In this document: positions 16,579 through 24,579 of the stretch, in pieces | How the letters are laid out: each line of letters starts with the position of its first letter | Numbering within the stretch: the first letter of the stretch is position 1 | Assembly (NCBI RefSeq): GCF_907164575.1 | Contig: NZ_CAJQYY010000020.1 | Span: 1-64,000, forward strand | DNA from: Paraburkholderia gardini | GTDB taxonomy: Bacteria; Pseudomonadota; Gammaproteobacteria; Burkholderiales; Burkholderiaceae | DNA: 64,000 nucleotides | Direction: 5' to 3' | Program-made: the position numbers and the translations under genes | Notes under the pieces: generated by a model | What the model was told of the DNA's origin: nothing | Databases searched by the model: none | The model's input: only the letters and a program-made list of their open reading frames with translations

Positions 16579-17300
16579 TGCGCGTGCCATTTCTACAGAT
16601 CTTCGCTGTGCGTAAGCCTGTCGCGCGATGCGGGAAGCCGGGCGGATTCAACCTGTTGCCGTATCGCGAGCGTGACAGGCGTCTTGCGCGACGACGCTGC
16701 GCGCTTGAGTGGTCCGGTGCGGCCGCCGCAGGTGCTGTTGCGGCATTGATGCTGGCGGGCTGGCACGCATTCGAGGGGGCGCGGCTCGACGCACAACGCG
16801 CGTCGGTTGAACGCGCGCTCGCGCAATTTGCGGCGCCGCTCGCGGAGCAGGGCGCGCTTCTTCGCGATGCGCGGGAACGCGAAGCGCGTGAGGCGCAGGC
16901 AGCGATTGCATCGGCACCGCTTGTGCATCTGCTCGATCTGATGGAAGCGTTGAGCGAAGACGATGTGCCTGATAGCGACGGCGTCGTTGTGCAGGAAATG
17001 CGACATCGTCCGCACGAAACCGAATTTCGCGCGGTGGCCGTCAATCACGTCGCTCCCGCTGCGTGGCTCAGGCGACTGGCGACGGTGCCGGGTTCGGAGA
17101 ACGTGGAGATGAAAGAGCTGCATCGAACGTTGCCGGGAAACGGGCCGCTCATCTCACCGGCTGCACGCGCAGCGGTGGAATTCGCAGCGCGTGTGCGCTG
17201 GGCAGGTGTTCCGGGTGACTCAACGAGAGCGTCTGTACCGGCGAACTCAGGCGCGGTGAGCGCAAACGCGCAGGCAGACAACATGAGAGGTAAAAAATGA
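16578..17300 (+). CDS. pilN: Type IV pilus assembly protein PilN
   Basis: Bitopic inner-membrane protein of the alignment complex; about 240 residues. The N-terminal signature FNLLPYRERDRRLARRR, which in PilN contacts PilM, is plain, followed by a membrane helix (AAAGAVAALMLAGWHAF) and a coiled-coil-like segment rich in Arg/Glu/Ala. A C-terminal tail of about 50 residues is low-complexity. The start is uncertain: GTG 16575, ATG 16578 and GTG 16584 are all possible; GGAG at 16572-16575 favours the last. It overlaps or abuts pilM and overlaps the next gene by four bases. Confidence 0.82.
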   Translation: MRVPFLQIFAVRKPVARCGKPGGFNLLPYRERDRRLARRRCALEWSGAAAAGAVAALMLAGWHAFEGARLDAQRASVERALAQFAAPLAEQGALLRDAREREAREAQAAIASAPLVHLLDLMEALSEDDVPDSDGVVVQEMRHRPHETEFRAVAVNHVAPAAWLRRLATVPGSENVEMKELHRTLPGNGPLISPAARAAVEFAARVRWAGVPGDSTRASVPANSGAVSANAQADNMRGKK

Positions 17301-18193
17301 ACAGTGCGGTTGCCGGCCGTCTGGCCAATGCGAATGGAAGCGGCCTCGTTGCAACATTGCTCGCCCACGCCCGCCTTCCACCTGAAGCGTGGAGTGGGCG
17401 TCGTCGATCCGCGTTCGCTTTTCTGGTTGCGCTCGCGGTCTTTCTCGCTGGGGCCCACGCCTGGCAACGCGCGGATCTGGGCGGCGCGCGGTTGAGCCGC
17501 TCACTCCTCGAGCAGGCGCGACAAAATCTGGGCGAGGCGCGGCAGGCGACGACGCGGTTGCCTGCGTTGCGTAGCGCGGCTGCGAACGCACCCGCACTGC
17601 GCGATGCAACGAACTGGACGTCCGCGGACGATCTGCATGCGGTATCGCAGCTAGCCGGCAAGCACGGCGTGGAATTGTTGACGCTGGAACCGCAACCGCT
17701 GACCGGAACTGGAATCACGGCAACGCGACCTCTGCGCCTCACGGCGCGCGCTGATTTCGCCGGGTGGCTGGGATTTCTGCGTGGTCTGTCAGATCTGCCG
17801 ACGCTTGTCGTGCCGGGCGACGTGACGATCAAACGGCAAGGCGACATGCTGACGATCAACGCGACGCTCGATACGTTTCCCGCACTGCGTCCCGTGTTTG
17901 CGCGGCAGACTGGAGAGTCGACGGCTGATGCAGACGAAGATTTCCTTTTCTTCGATCCGTTTTCACCCGTGAACAGACCGCTGATGGCGGAAGATGCGTC
18001 GCTGCGTCTCGTTGGCCTGTTGCGCAATTCTCTACGGGGTCTTGCACTGGTTGAGACACCCGATGGCGTTACCGCAGTGACGGTCGGCGATCATCTGGGT
18101 GTCGAGCACGTGACGCGTATCGACGCGCCCGGCGTCGGGCTCGCCGGAAACGGCCGCACACGCACGCTGACGTTCGCGGAGATGGCGTCATGA
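17297..18193 (+). CDS. pilO: PilO-PilP fusion, type IV pilus alignment protein
   Basis: A 298-residue protein that appears to join two normally separate subunits. Residues 1-200 look like PilO: a membrane helix (FAFLVALAVFLAGAHAW), a short coiled coil, then a periplasmic ferredoxin-like region (HGVELLTLEPQP to LTINATLDTF). Residues 215-298 look like PilP: FFDPFSPVNRPL, then LRLVGLLRNSLRGLALVETPD and VTVGDHLGVEHVTRID, matching the beta-domain that docks to the PilQ secretin. No separate pilP lies between this gene and pilQ, and there is no lipobox for the PilP part. It overlaps pilN and pilQ by four bases each. Confidence 0.72.
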   Translation: MNSAVAGRLANANGSGLVATLLAHARLPPEAWSGRRRSAFAFLVALAVFLAGAHAWQRADLGGARLSRSLLEQARQNLGEARQATTRLPALRSAAANAPALRDATNWTSADDLHAVSQLAGKHGVELLTLEPQPLTGTGITATRPLRLTARADFAGWLGFLRGLSDLPTLVVPGDVTIKRQGDMLTINATLDTFPALRPVFARQTGESTADADEDFLFFDPFSPVNRPLMAEDASLRLVGLLRNSLRGLALVETPDGVTAVTVGDHLGVEHVTRIDAPGVGLAGNGRTRTLTFAEMAS

Positions 18194-19836
18194 CCGGGAC
18201 GCTACGTTTTTACGGCACGCTGTGCTGGCTATGTCTTTGCCTGAGCGTCGGTACGACGCTGGTGCATGCGTCGCTGCCGCCGTTGCCCGAATACATGCCG
18301 ATGGACGATGCACTGGCTCCCTACGGATTGCCGCCGTTACCCGGTAGCGCCAATGCTGGCGCGTCGAACACGTTCGACGACGGCATGGCGGCGGAACGTG
18401 CATCGTCCATGGATATGGGAGATGGCTCGGCAACGGGTCCCACTTCGGGTGAAATCCCGAAGGACCGCGAGGCATCTGGTGAAACAGCGGCTACCGGAGG
18501 CCCGCCATCGAAATCGCCCGGCGGTGATGCAAGTGCCCAGCCGGTGCTGGAGGGGCCGCCAGTCCCGCTTGCATCGCCGCAGCGAATGAGTCAGCCGACG
18601 CCCGCGGCAACGGACGACACACAGGACGCCGCCCGGCCAATCACGCTCAACTTCCAGCATGCGGAGCTTGGCGCGGTTCTCGATGCGTTCGCGCGCTTCA
18701 CGGGGCTCAATATCGTCGCAAGCGAGCGGGTGCGCGGCTTTGTTTCATTGCGGCTCGACAAGGTACCCTGGCGCGCCGCGTTCGATACGTTGCTCGATGT
18801 CAACGGCCTTGCGATGGAGCGGCGCGACAACGTGATCTGGGTCGCCCCCATCGCGGACCTCGCCGCGCGCGAGAAGCAGCGCTTTGAAGCCCATGCGCGG
18901 GCCGCCGATCTGGAGCCGCTCGCAAGCCGCATGTTCGAGCTGCACTATGCGCACGCCGAGGACATCCGGAAACTGCTGGGTGCCTCGGGCGCGCAGCGCG
19001 TGCTGTCCAAACGCGGTTCCGTCATGGCCGATCCGCGGACCAATCTGCTGTTCGTCACCGACATCGCGGGGCGTCTCGCGCAGATTGCCGATCTGCTTGC
19101 GTCGCTTGACCGGCCGACGCGCCAGGTGCTGATCGAGGCGCGCATCATCGAAGGCGAGCAGGGGTTTTCGCGCAATCTGGGCGTGAGGCTGTCGATGAGC
19201 GCCACCAATACCGACGACACTTCGCGCGGATTGAGCGGCGGCAAGGAGGGCGCCGTCTACGATCTGTCGGCACGGCCCATTGCGGGCTTCGACGCGGCGA
19301 CGGCCGGGCTGACGTTATTCGCGGCTCACGCCACGCGGCTCCTGAACATCGAGTTGAGCGCGCTGGAGGCCGAGGGGCACGGTCAGATCGTTTCCAGCCC
19401 GCGGGTCGTGACAGCCGACCGCATGAAGGCGGTCGTCGAGCAGGGTACGGAGCTGCCGTATCAGGCCAAGGTCGGGCAGGGCGTCTCCGGCGTGCAGTTT
19501 CGCCGCGCGACGCTCAAACTGGAGGTCGAACCGCAGATTACGCCCGACGGCCGGGTGATCCTGGACCTCGACGTGGCGAAGGACAGTGTCGGAGAGCAAA
19601 CCGATGCTGGGCCGGCGATCAACACCAAACATGTGCAGACGCGGGTCGAGGTGGAAGACGGCGGGACGGTGTCGATCGGCGGCATTTACGCCTCCGACGA
19701 CCGTAACGATGTGACGCGGGTGCCGCTCCTGGGCAAAATACCGCTTTTGGGCGCGCTTTTTCGCCATACGGCGCACCGTGACCAGCGCAGCGAACTGGTC
19801 GTTTTCATCACGCCACGGGTTGTGCAGACGAATTGA
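18190..19836 (+). CDS. pilQ: Type IV pilus secretin PilQ
   Basis: Outer-membrane secretin ring through which the pilus passes; 548 residues. A signal peptide is followed by a poorly conserved Gly/Ser/Pro-rich region to about residue 140, an STN/N0-type domain (ITLNFQHAELGAVLDAFA), an N1-type domain (FELHYAHAEDIRKLL) and the secretin core: VLIEARIIEGEQGFSRNLGV, HGQIVSSPRVVTAD, EVEPQITPDGRVILDL and the VPLLGKIPLLGALFR signature. The peptidoglycan-binding AMIN repeats of longer PilQ proteins (about 700 residues) are not seen. The start overlaps the pilO/P stop by four bases. Confidence 0.88.
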   Translation: MTGTLRFYGTLCWLCLCLSVGTTLVHASLPPLPEYMPMDDALAPYGLPPLPGSANAGASNTFDDGMAAERASSMDMGDGSATGPTSGEIPKDREASGETAATGGPPSKSPGGDASAQPVLEGPPVPLASPQRMSQPTPAATDDTQDAARPITLNFQHAELGAVLDAFARFTGLNIVASERVRGFVSLRLDKVPWRAAFDTLLDVNGLAMERRDNVIWVAPIADLAAREKQRFEAHARAADLEPLASRMFELHYAHAEDIRKLLGASGAQRVLSKRGSVMADPRTNLLFVTDIAGRLAQIADLLASLDRPTRQVLIEARIIEGEQGFSRNLGVRLSMSATNTDDTSRGLSGGKEGAVYDLSARPIAGFDAATAGLTLFAAHATRLLNIELSALEAEGHGQIVSSPRVVTADRMKAVVEQGTELPYQAKVGQGVSGVQFRRATLKLEVEPQITPDGRVILDLDVAKDSVGEQTDAGPAINTKHVQTRVEVEDGGTVSIGGIYASDDRNDVTRVPLLGKIPLLGALFRHTAHRDQRSELVVFITPRVVQTN

Positions 19837-19931
19837 CGGCCGGTCGCAGCGTCCGGCTGCAGGCTCGACAAGGCAGTCGCTTTGCCTTTAAGCTGCGGCA
19901 CGAACCATACCGGATTAGCCAGAGGACACCG

Positions 19932-20483
19932 TTGCAACCGCGGGACGCAAACGCCAATGTATTTTTTGTAGGGCTCATGGGGGCGGGTAAAACCACCGTG
20001 GGCCGGGCGGTGGCGCGCCGGCTGGACCGCCCGTTCTTCGATTCCGACCATGAAATCGAGGCGCGTACGGGCGCGCGCATCGCCACCATCTTCGAACTCG
20101 AAGGTGAGGCGGGTTTCCGCGACCGGGAAGCGCACACCATCGCCGATCTGACCGGCCGCGACAAAATCGTGCTGGCGACCGGCGGCGGCGCGGTGCTGCG
20201 GCCCGAAAACCGGGAAGTGCTGAGCAGCCGCGGCCTCGTCGTCTATCTGCGGGCCAATCCACATGATCTCTGGCTGCGCACCCGCCGGGACAAGAATCGC
20301 CCGCTGCTGCAAACCGAAGATCCGAAAGGCCGGCTCGAAGCGCTGTATTCGGTGCGCGATCCGCTTTACCGCGAATGCGCCGATTTCGTCATCGAAACCG
20401 GGCGTCCGTCGGTCAACGGGCTCGTCAATATGGTGCTGATGCAGCTCGAGATGGCCGGCGTCGCCAGACATCCTGCGTCATAA
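19932..20483 (+). CDS. aroK: Shikimate kinase
   Basis: Phosphorylates shikimate in the chorismate pathway; 183 residues. The P-loop GLMGAGKTT, the substrate-binding DSDHEIEARTG, the GGG motif ATGGGAV and the lid arginines in RTRRDKNRPLL are all present. The frame is open upstream to 19833, but conserved sequence starts at NVFFVG. I chose the TTG at 19932 because AGAGGA at 19921-19926 lies five bases upstream and the length then fits. It is part of the pilQ-aroK-aroB arrangement conserved in proteobacteria and overlaps or abuts aroB. Confidence 0.93.
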   Translation: MQPRDANANVFFVGLMGAGKTTVGRAVARRLDRPFFDSDHEIEARTGARIATIFELEGEAGFRDREAHTIADLTGRDKIVLATGGGAVLRPENREVLSSRGLVVYLRANPHDLWLRTRRDKNRPLLQTEDPKGRLEALYSVRDPLYRECADFVIETGRPSVNGLVNMVLMQLEMAGVARHPAS

Positions 20484-20491
20484 TGGCAGGC

Positions 20492-21568
20492 ATGATTACC
20501 GTCAACGTCGAACTGGGCGAACGCGCCTATCCCATCCATATCGGTGCCGATCTGATCGGCCAGACCGCGCTGTTCGCACCGCATATCGCGGGCGCGTCCG
20601 TCACGATCGTCACCAATTCCACCGTCGATCCGCTGTACGGCGACGTGCTGCGCCGCGCGCTGGCGCCGCTTGGCAAACAGGTTTCGACGGTCGTCTTGCC
20701 GGACGGCGAGGCGCACAAGAACTGGGAAACGCTCAACCTGATCTTCGATGCGCTGCTGACCGCCCGCGCCGATCGCAAGACGACGCTCATCGCGCTCGGC
20801 GGCGGCGTGATCGGCGACATGACCGGTTTCGCCGCGGCATGCTACATGCGCGGTGTGCCGTTCATCCAGGTGCCGACAACGTTGCTGTCGCAGGTCGATT
20901 CGTCGGTGGGCGGCAAGACGGGCATCAACCATCCGCTCGGCAAGAACATGATCGGCGCGTTCTACCAGCCGCAGGCGGTGATCGCGGACATCGGCGCGTT
21001 ACGTACACTTCCTGCGCGCGAACTCTCGGCCGGTGTCGCCGAAGTCATCAAGACGGGCGCCATTGCCGATGCCGCTTTCTTCGACTGGATCGAAGCAAAC
21101 ATCGAAGCGCTCAACCGTTGTGAGCCGCAGGCGCTCACCGAGGCGGTCAAGCGTTCGTGCGAGATCAAGGCGTCGGTGGTCGCGGCTGACGAGCGCGAAG
21201 GCGGACTGCGGGCGATCCTCAATTTCGGTCACACGTTCGGACACGCGATCGAGGCGGGCCTCGGTTACGGCGAATGGCTGCACGGTGAAGCCGTCGGTTG
21301 CGGCATGGTGATGGCGGCGGATCTGTCGGTGCGTCTCGGTCATCTCGACGAGGCGGCGCGCACGCGTCTGGTGGACGTCATCGTGGCTGCACACCTGCCC
21401 ACGCGCGCGCCCACGCTGGGTGATTCGCGGTACATCGACTTGATGAAGGTCGACAAGAAAGCACAGGCCGGCGCAATCAAATTCATCCTGTTGAAGCGTT
21501 TCGGCGACACGCTGATCAGCGAGGCACCTGACGACGTCGTTCGCGCAACCCTCGCGGCGGCAGTCTGA
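20492..21568 (+). CDS. aroB: 3-dehydroquinate synthase
   Basis: Second enzyme of the shikimate pathway, an NAD- and zinc-dependent cyclase; 358 residues. Conserved segments are LPDGEAHKNWETLN, ALGGGVIGDMTGFAA, the active-site DSSVGGKTGINH and the zinc histidine region FGHTFGHAIEAGLGYGEWLHGEA. I prefer ATG 20492 (MITVNVELGERAYPI), with GGCAGG just before it; ATG 20483, which overlaps the aroK stop, is the alternative and adds three residues. Confidence 0.96.
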   Translation: MITVNVELGERAYPIHIGADLIGQTALFAPHIAGASVTIVTNSTVDPLYGDVLRRALAPLGKQVSTVVLPDGEAHKNWETLNLIFDALLTARADRKTTLIALGGGVIGDMTGFAAACYMRGVPFIQVPTTLLSQVDSSVGGKTGINHPLGKNMIGAFYQPQAVIADIGALRTLPARELSAGVAEVIKTGAIADAAFFDWIEANIEALNRCEPQALTEAVKRSCEIKASVVAADEREGGLRAILNFGHTFGHAIEAGLGYGEWLHGEAVGCGMVMAADLSVRLGHLDEAARTRLVDVIVAAHLPTRAPTLGDSRYIDLMKVDKKAQAGAIKFILLKRFGDTLISEAPDDVVRATLAAAV

Positions 21569-21619
21569 GCACAGCCCGCGCGTGCTTGCGTCGGCGTCGC
21601 CCATGAACTGGAGAGACCG

Positions 21620-22828
21620 GTGAGCGAAACGCGCAGCGACATGTCGACCGATCCACGCGGTAGCCAGGCGCCGGGCGTGGCGACGCTTTCTCCGCTTGCC
21701 GCACTCGAGCAGCATCTCGCGCCCTACGCGGCGCATTCGGCGCAGTCGCGCGGGCGCCGTTATCCGGAGCGGCCGCCCAGCGCACGCACGGAATTTCAGC
21801 GCGACCGGGACCGCATCGTTCATTCCACGGCGTTTCGTCGTCTCGAGTACAAGACGCAGGTTTTCGTGAACCACGAAGGCGACCTGTTTCGCACGCGTCT
21901 CACGCACAGTCTCGAAGTCGCGCAGATCGCGCGCTCCGTCGCGCGCAATCTGCGCGTGAATGAGGATCTGGTCGAAGCCATCTCGCTCGCGCACGACCTC
22001 GGGCATACACCGTTTGGCCATGCGGGCCAGGATGCGCTCAACGAATGCATGCGTGAGCACGGCGGCTTTGAACACAATCTGCAAAGCCTCACCGTTGTCG
22101 ACGATCTGGAGGAGCACTATGGCGGCTTCGACGGACTCAACCTCTGCTTTGAAACGCGCGAAGGTATCCTGAAGCACTGTTCGCGTGAGAACGCGCGCAA
22201 GCTCGGCGCGCTCGGCGAACGTTTTCTCGAAGGGCGTCAGCCGTCGCTCGAAGCCCAGATCGCGAATGTCGCCGACGAGATCGCGTACAACAATCACGAT
22301 GTCGACGATGGTCTGCGCTCCGGTCTCCTGACGATCGCGCAACTCGCCGAAGTCGAGCTATGGCAAACGCATCACGAAGCGGCGCGTGACGAGTATCCGG
22401 ATATCGAAGGGCGACGGCTCGTCCACGAAACGGTCCGGCGCATCATCAACACGCTGATTGTCGATCTGATCGACACCACGACGCGTAATCTCGCGGAACA
22501 TGCGCCCCGTTCGCTCGACGACGTGCGCGGCGCACCGCCGCTCGTTGCGCACAGCGAACACGTCGCCGCACAGGCGGCGGTGCTCAAGCGCTTCCTCTTC
22601 AAGAACCTGTATCGCCACTATCGCGTGATGCGGATGGCGAACAAGGCGCGCCGCGTTGTCGTGGGTCTGTTCGATGCGTTCACCGATGATCCGCGTCTGC
22701 TGCCGCCAGGCTATCAGTCGAATCAGGAAGCGCAGCAGCCACGGCTGATCGCGCACTACATCGCTGGCATGACGGACCGGTATGCATTGAAGGAATACCG
22801 GCGACTGTTCGTCATTGACGACAACTAG
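21620..22828 (+). CDS. dgt: Deoxyguanosinetriphosphate triphosphohydrolase-like protein
   Basis: HD-domain nucleotide hydrolase of the Dgt family, which cleaves dGTP and other dNTPs to nucleoside and triphosphate; 402 residues. The metal-binding residues are in RLTHSLEVAQIARS and ISLAHDLGHTPFGHAGQ, with the later Asp in NVADEIAYNNHDVDDG. Length and sequence fit the type 2 dGTPase-like subgroup rather than the longer E. coli enzyme. A GTG start at 21620 follows GGAGAG; ATG 21641 is the alternative. It sits 51 bases after aroB and probably closes the operon. Confidence 0.92.
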   Translation: MSETRSDMSTDPRGSQAPGVATLSPLAALEQHLAPYAAHSAQSRGRRYPERPPSARTEFQRDRDRIVHSTAFRRLEYKTQVFVNHEGDLFRTRLTHSLEVAQIARSVARNLRVNEDLVEAISLAHDLGHTPFGHAGQDALNECMREHGGFEHNLQSLTVVDDLEEHYGGFDGLNLCFETREGILKHCSRENARKLGALGERFLEGRQPSLEAQIANVADEIAYNNHDVDDGLRSGLLTIAQLAEVELWQTHHEAARDEYPDIEGRRLVHETVRRIINTLIVDLIDTTTRNLAEHAPRSLDDVRGAPPLVAHSEHVAAQAAVLKRFLFKNLYRHYRVMRMANKARRVVVGLFDAFTDDPRLLPPGYQSNQEAQQPRLIAHYIAGMTDRYALKEYRRLFVIDDN

Positions 22829-23007
22829 GGGTATCGCCCGTCTCATAGCGTCACCCCATGACGTCGGGCAGCCATCAGCACGTGAGGCGCCTCAATCGTC
22901 AACGCAAGGCAAAACGGCGAGTGCGCCGAAACGCACCGCCTCCCCTCAGGGCCATCTCCCGCGCCAGCAAGCGCCGCGAGCCTTCCGGCCGGGCACGAAA
23001 CCGGCCT
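22829..23007. other. Intergenic, no feature recognised
   Basis: A 179-base gap separates convergent dgt and the DUF883 gene. GGCCGG at 22987-22992 can pair with CCGGCC at 23001-23006, but no U-tract follows on either strand, so I do not call a terminator. Confidence 0.4.
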
Positions 23008-23391
23008 CTAGCGCATATTGTTCCGCCCAAGCAACGCCCCGGCGACGAGCGCGATCCCGCCAACGATGGCGATGGTTTTCCACGGATTGTCGTGCACGTA
23101 GTCATCGGCATCGGCCATCGCCACTTCGGCGCGTTCGCGTACGGCTACGCGCGTGTCGTCGAGCCGCGCGCGTGCCGCGTCGAGGCGTTTGCGCAACTGT
23201 GCGCGCAGCGCGGCCGCATCCGCCGACGTGCCGTCGGCCAGTGTTTCCTCAAGCTCCGACATCAGCGAGCGCAATTCAGTGCCAATGTCTTCGGCAGCGT
23301 GACGACCGTGCCGTGCAATGCGGCGTGCCCGGCGGCCTGTCGAATTCAGCGAATCTCCAATGGCGTCGCGTGTATTCGGTAGTGCGTTCAT
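23008..23391 (-). CDS. DUF883 family (ElaB/YqjD-like) membrane-anchored protein
   Basis: A 127-residue protein of the ElaB/YqjD/DUF883 family. In E. coli members of this family associate with ribosomes at the inner membrane in stationary phase. Seen here: a long charged helical region (TELRSLMSELEETLADG to VAVRERAEVAMADADDYV), then the family signature VHDNPWKTIAIVGG and a single C-terminal membrane helix with a glycine zipper. GGAG six bases before ATG 23391 fixes the start. A near-consensus sigma-54 element lies upstream at 23455-23471, giving a leader of roughly 50 bases. Molecular function is unknown. Confidence 0.88.
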   Translation of the reverse strand: MNALPNTRDAIGDSLNSTGRRARRIARHGRHAAEDIGTELRSLMSELEETLADGTSADAAALRAQLRKRLDAARARLDDTRVAVRERAEVAMADADDYVHDNPWKTIAIVGGIALVAGALLGRNNMR

Positions 23392-23454
23392 GGTGGCTCC
23401 GTCGATGATGGATTGGCAAAAATCCCGCGTCATCGTGCGGGAAACACGTTCTCA

Positions 23455-23471
23455 TGCAACTTCGGTGCCAA
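23455..23471 (-). promoter_or_regulatory. Putative sigma-54 (RpoN) promoter of the DUF883 gene
   Basis: Read on the minus strand the site is TTGGCACCGAAGTTGCA. It matches the -24/-12 consensus YTGGCACG-N4-TTGCW at every fixed position but one (C for G), with exact spacing. The start of transcription would be near 23443, about 50 bases before the gene. A sigma-54 promoter needs an enhancer-binding activator, and I did not identify its site. Confidence 0.6.
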
Positions 23472-23601
23472 ACCCAGGAACGCCTTCCCGCAGACGATTG
23501 CAGCGATTTGCCGTACCAGCGAGCACGGCGACGTTGCACGGCGGTGGTCAAAATTACAAACCTTGATCGGGCACCCCTCAGGCCGTCCGCCGGACAAAAC
23601 A

Positions 23602-23634
23602 AAACGCCGTGATGAATAAATCATGACGGCGTTT
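23602..23634 (-). terminator. Terminator of ompW
   Basis: A 14-bp stem with one mismatch, 23602-23615 paired with 23621-23634, has an ATAAA loop. On the minus strand it is followed by a T-rich stretch, 36 bases after the ompW stop. Confidence 0.75.
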
Positions 23635-23669
23635 CTTGTTCAAGCCCCCAAATCTCGACTACGCTTAGC

Positions 23670-24392
23670 CTAGAAGCGGTAACCGACATTGATGTACGTG
23701 ACGATCGGGTTCAACTTGATCTTCGTTTCCGAAGCGACCGTGAGCGTGCCGACCGGCGTGTTCGCCTGAGTATTGAGCTTGGCCGTGGTACTCAGCGGCA
23801 CGTACGACACTGACACGCCTGCGAACCAGTGCTGGTCGATGGCGAACGTAAAGCCGAGATTGAACACGGGTGCCCACGAACTATCCGTGGTTACCGATGT
23901 CGGACCATGCAGCACGCCTTGTTCGAACTGGCTGTTCGTGATCTGCTCGTCGGTGAACCACGTACGGGTCACGCCGAGCCCGAGGTACGGACGAAACCTC
24001 GATTCAGGCGCGCGGAAGTAGTACTTGAAAAGCAATGTCGGGCTCCACTGTCTTGCTTCACCGAGCTTGCCGAACGATGCAAACTGACCGGTACCGTTGA
24101 GGTCGAACTTGGGCGGAATGCCCATCACGAGTTCGGTCGCGATGTGGTCGGTGACGAAGTAACCAGCGGTGAAGCCTGCCGTGTCGGCGTCGCTCAGACT
24201 GGCGCCTGTGTTCGGAATTTCGATGTTGACGGGCGAGCCGCCGACGCTTGTTTCCTTAAGCGGATGACTGCTGTCTTGAGGGGCGAGGTGAAACCAGCCC
24301 GTTGTAACGTAAAAAGTGCCGGCCGACTGGGCATGTGCTGTCGTGATGCAAGCCAGCGCAGCCATCCCTGTAATGGCTTGTTTTAATTTCAT
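23670..24392 (-). CDS. ompW: OmpW family outer-membrane protein
   Basis: Eight-stranded outer-membrane beta-barrel of the OmpW family, thought to pass small hydrophobic molecules; 240 residues. A signal peptide ends at TTAHA-QSAG. Conserved features include DTAGFTAGYFVTDHIATELV, PTLLFKYYF, FRPYLGLGVTRTWF and the C-terminal INVGYRF ending in phenylalanine, as needed for barrel assembly. AGGAGG shortly before ATG 24392 fixes the start. The gene stands alone with its own terminator. It is divergent from the transposase-like gene; the two starts are 187 bases apart. Confidence 0.92.
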   Translation of the reverse strand: MKLKQAITGMAALACITTAHAQSAGTFYVTTGWFHLAPQDSSHPLKETSVGGSPVNIEIPNTGASLSDADTAGFTAGYFVTDHIATELVMGIPPKFDLNGTGQFASFGKLGEARQWSPTLLFKYYFRAPESRFRPYLGLGVTRTWFTDEQITNSQFEQGVLHGPTSVTTDSSWAPVFNLGFTFAIDQHWFAGVSVSYVPLSTTAKLNTQANTPVGTLTVASETKIKLNPIVTYINVGYRF

Positions 24393-24579
24393 CTGTGCTC
24401 CTCCTGAAAAAGCCCGCTCATTATGACCAGAACGTTTCAAACAAACACACGCGCCAGTTAGAGGCTTCTCCCTAAGCTCCGCGCGGTTTCTGGCGAAGCC
24501 AGGCGGCACCGGACCTCGCGCCCGCATGGCTTTACGGACCCCTCGGGTAATCACTAACGCGTCTATTGGATAATCCAGC

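Noticed and set aside
22987..23006. GGCCGG/CCGGCC hairpin at the end of the DUF883 gene as terminator
   Set aside because: No U-tract follows on either strand.
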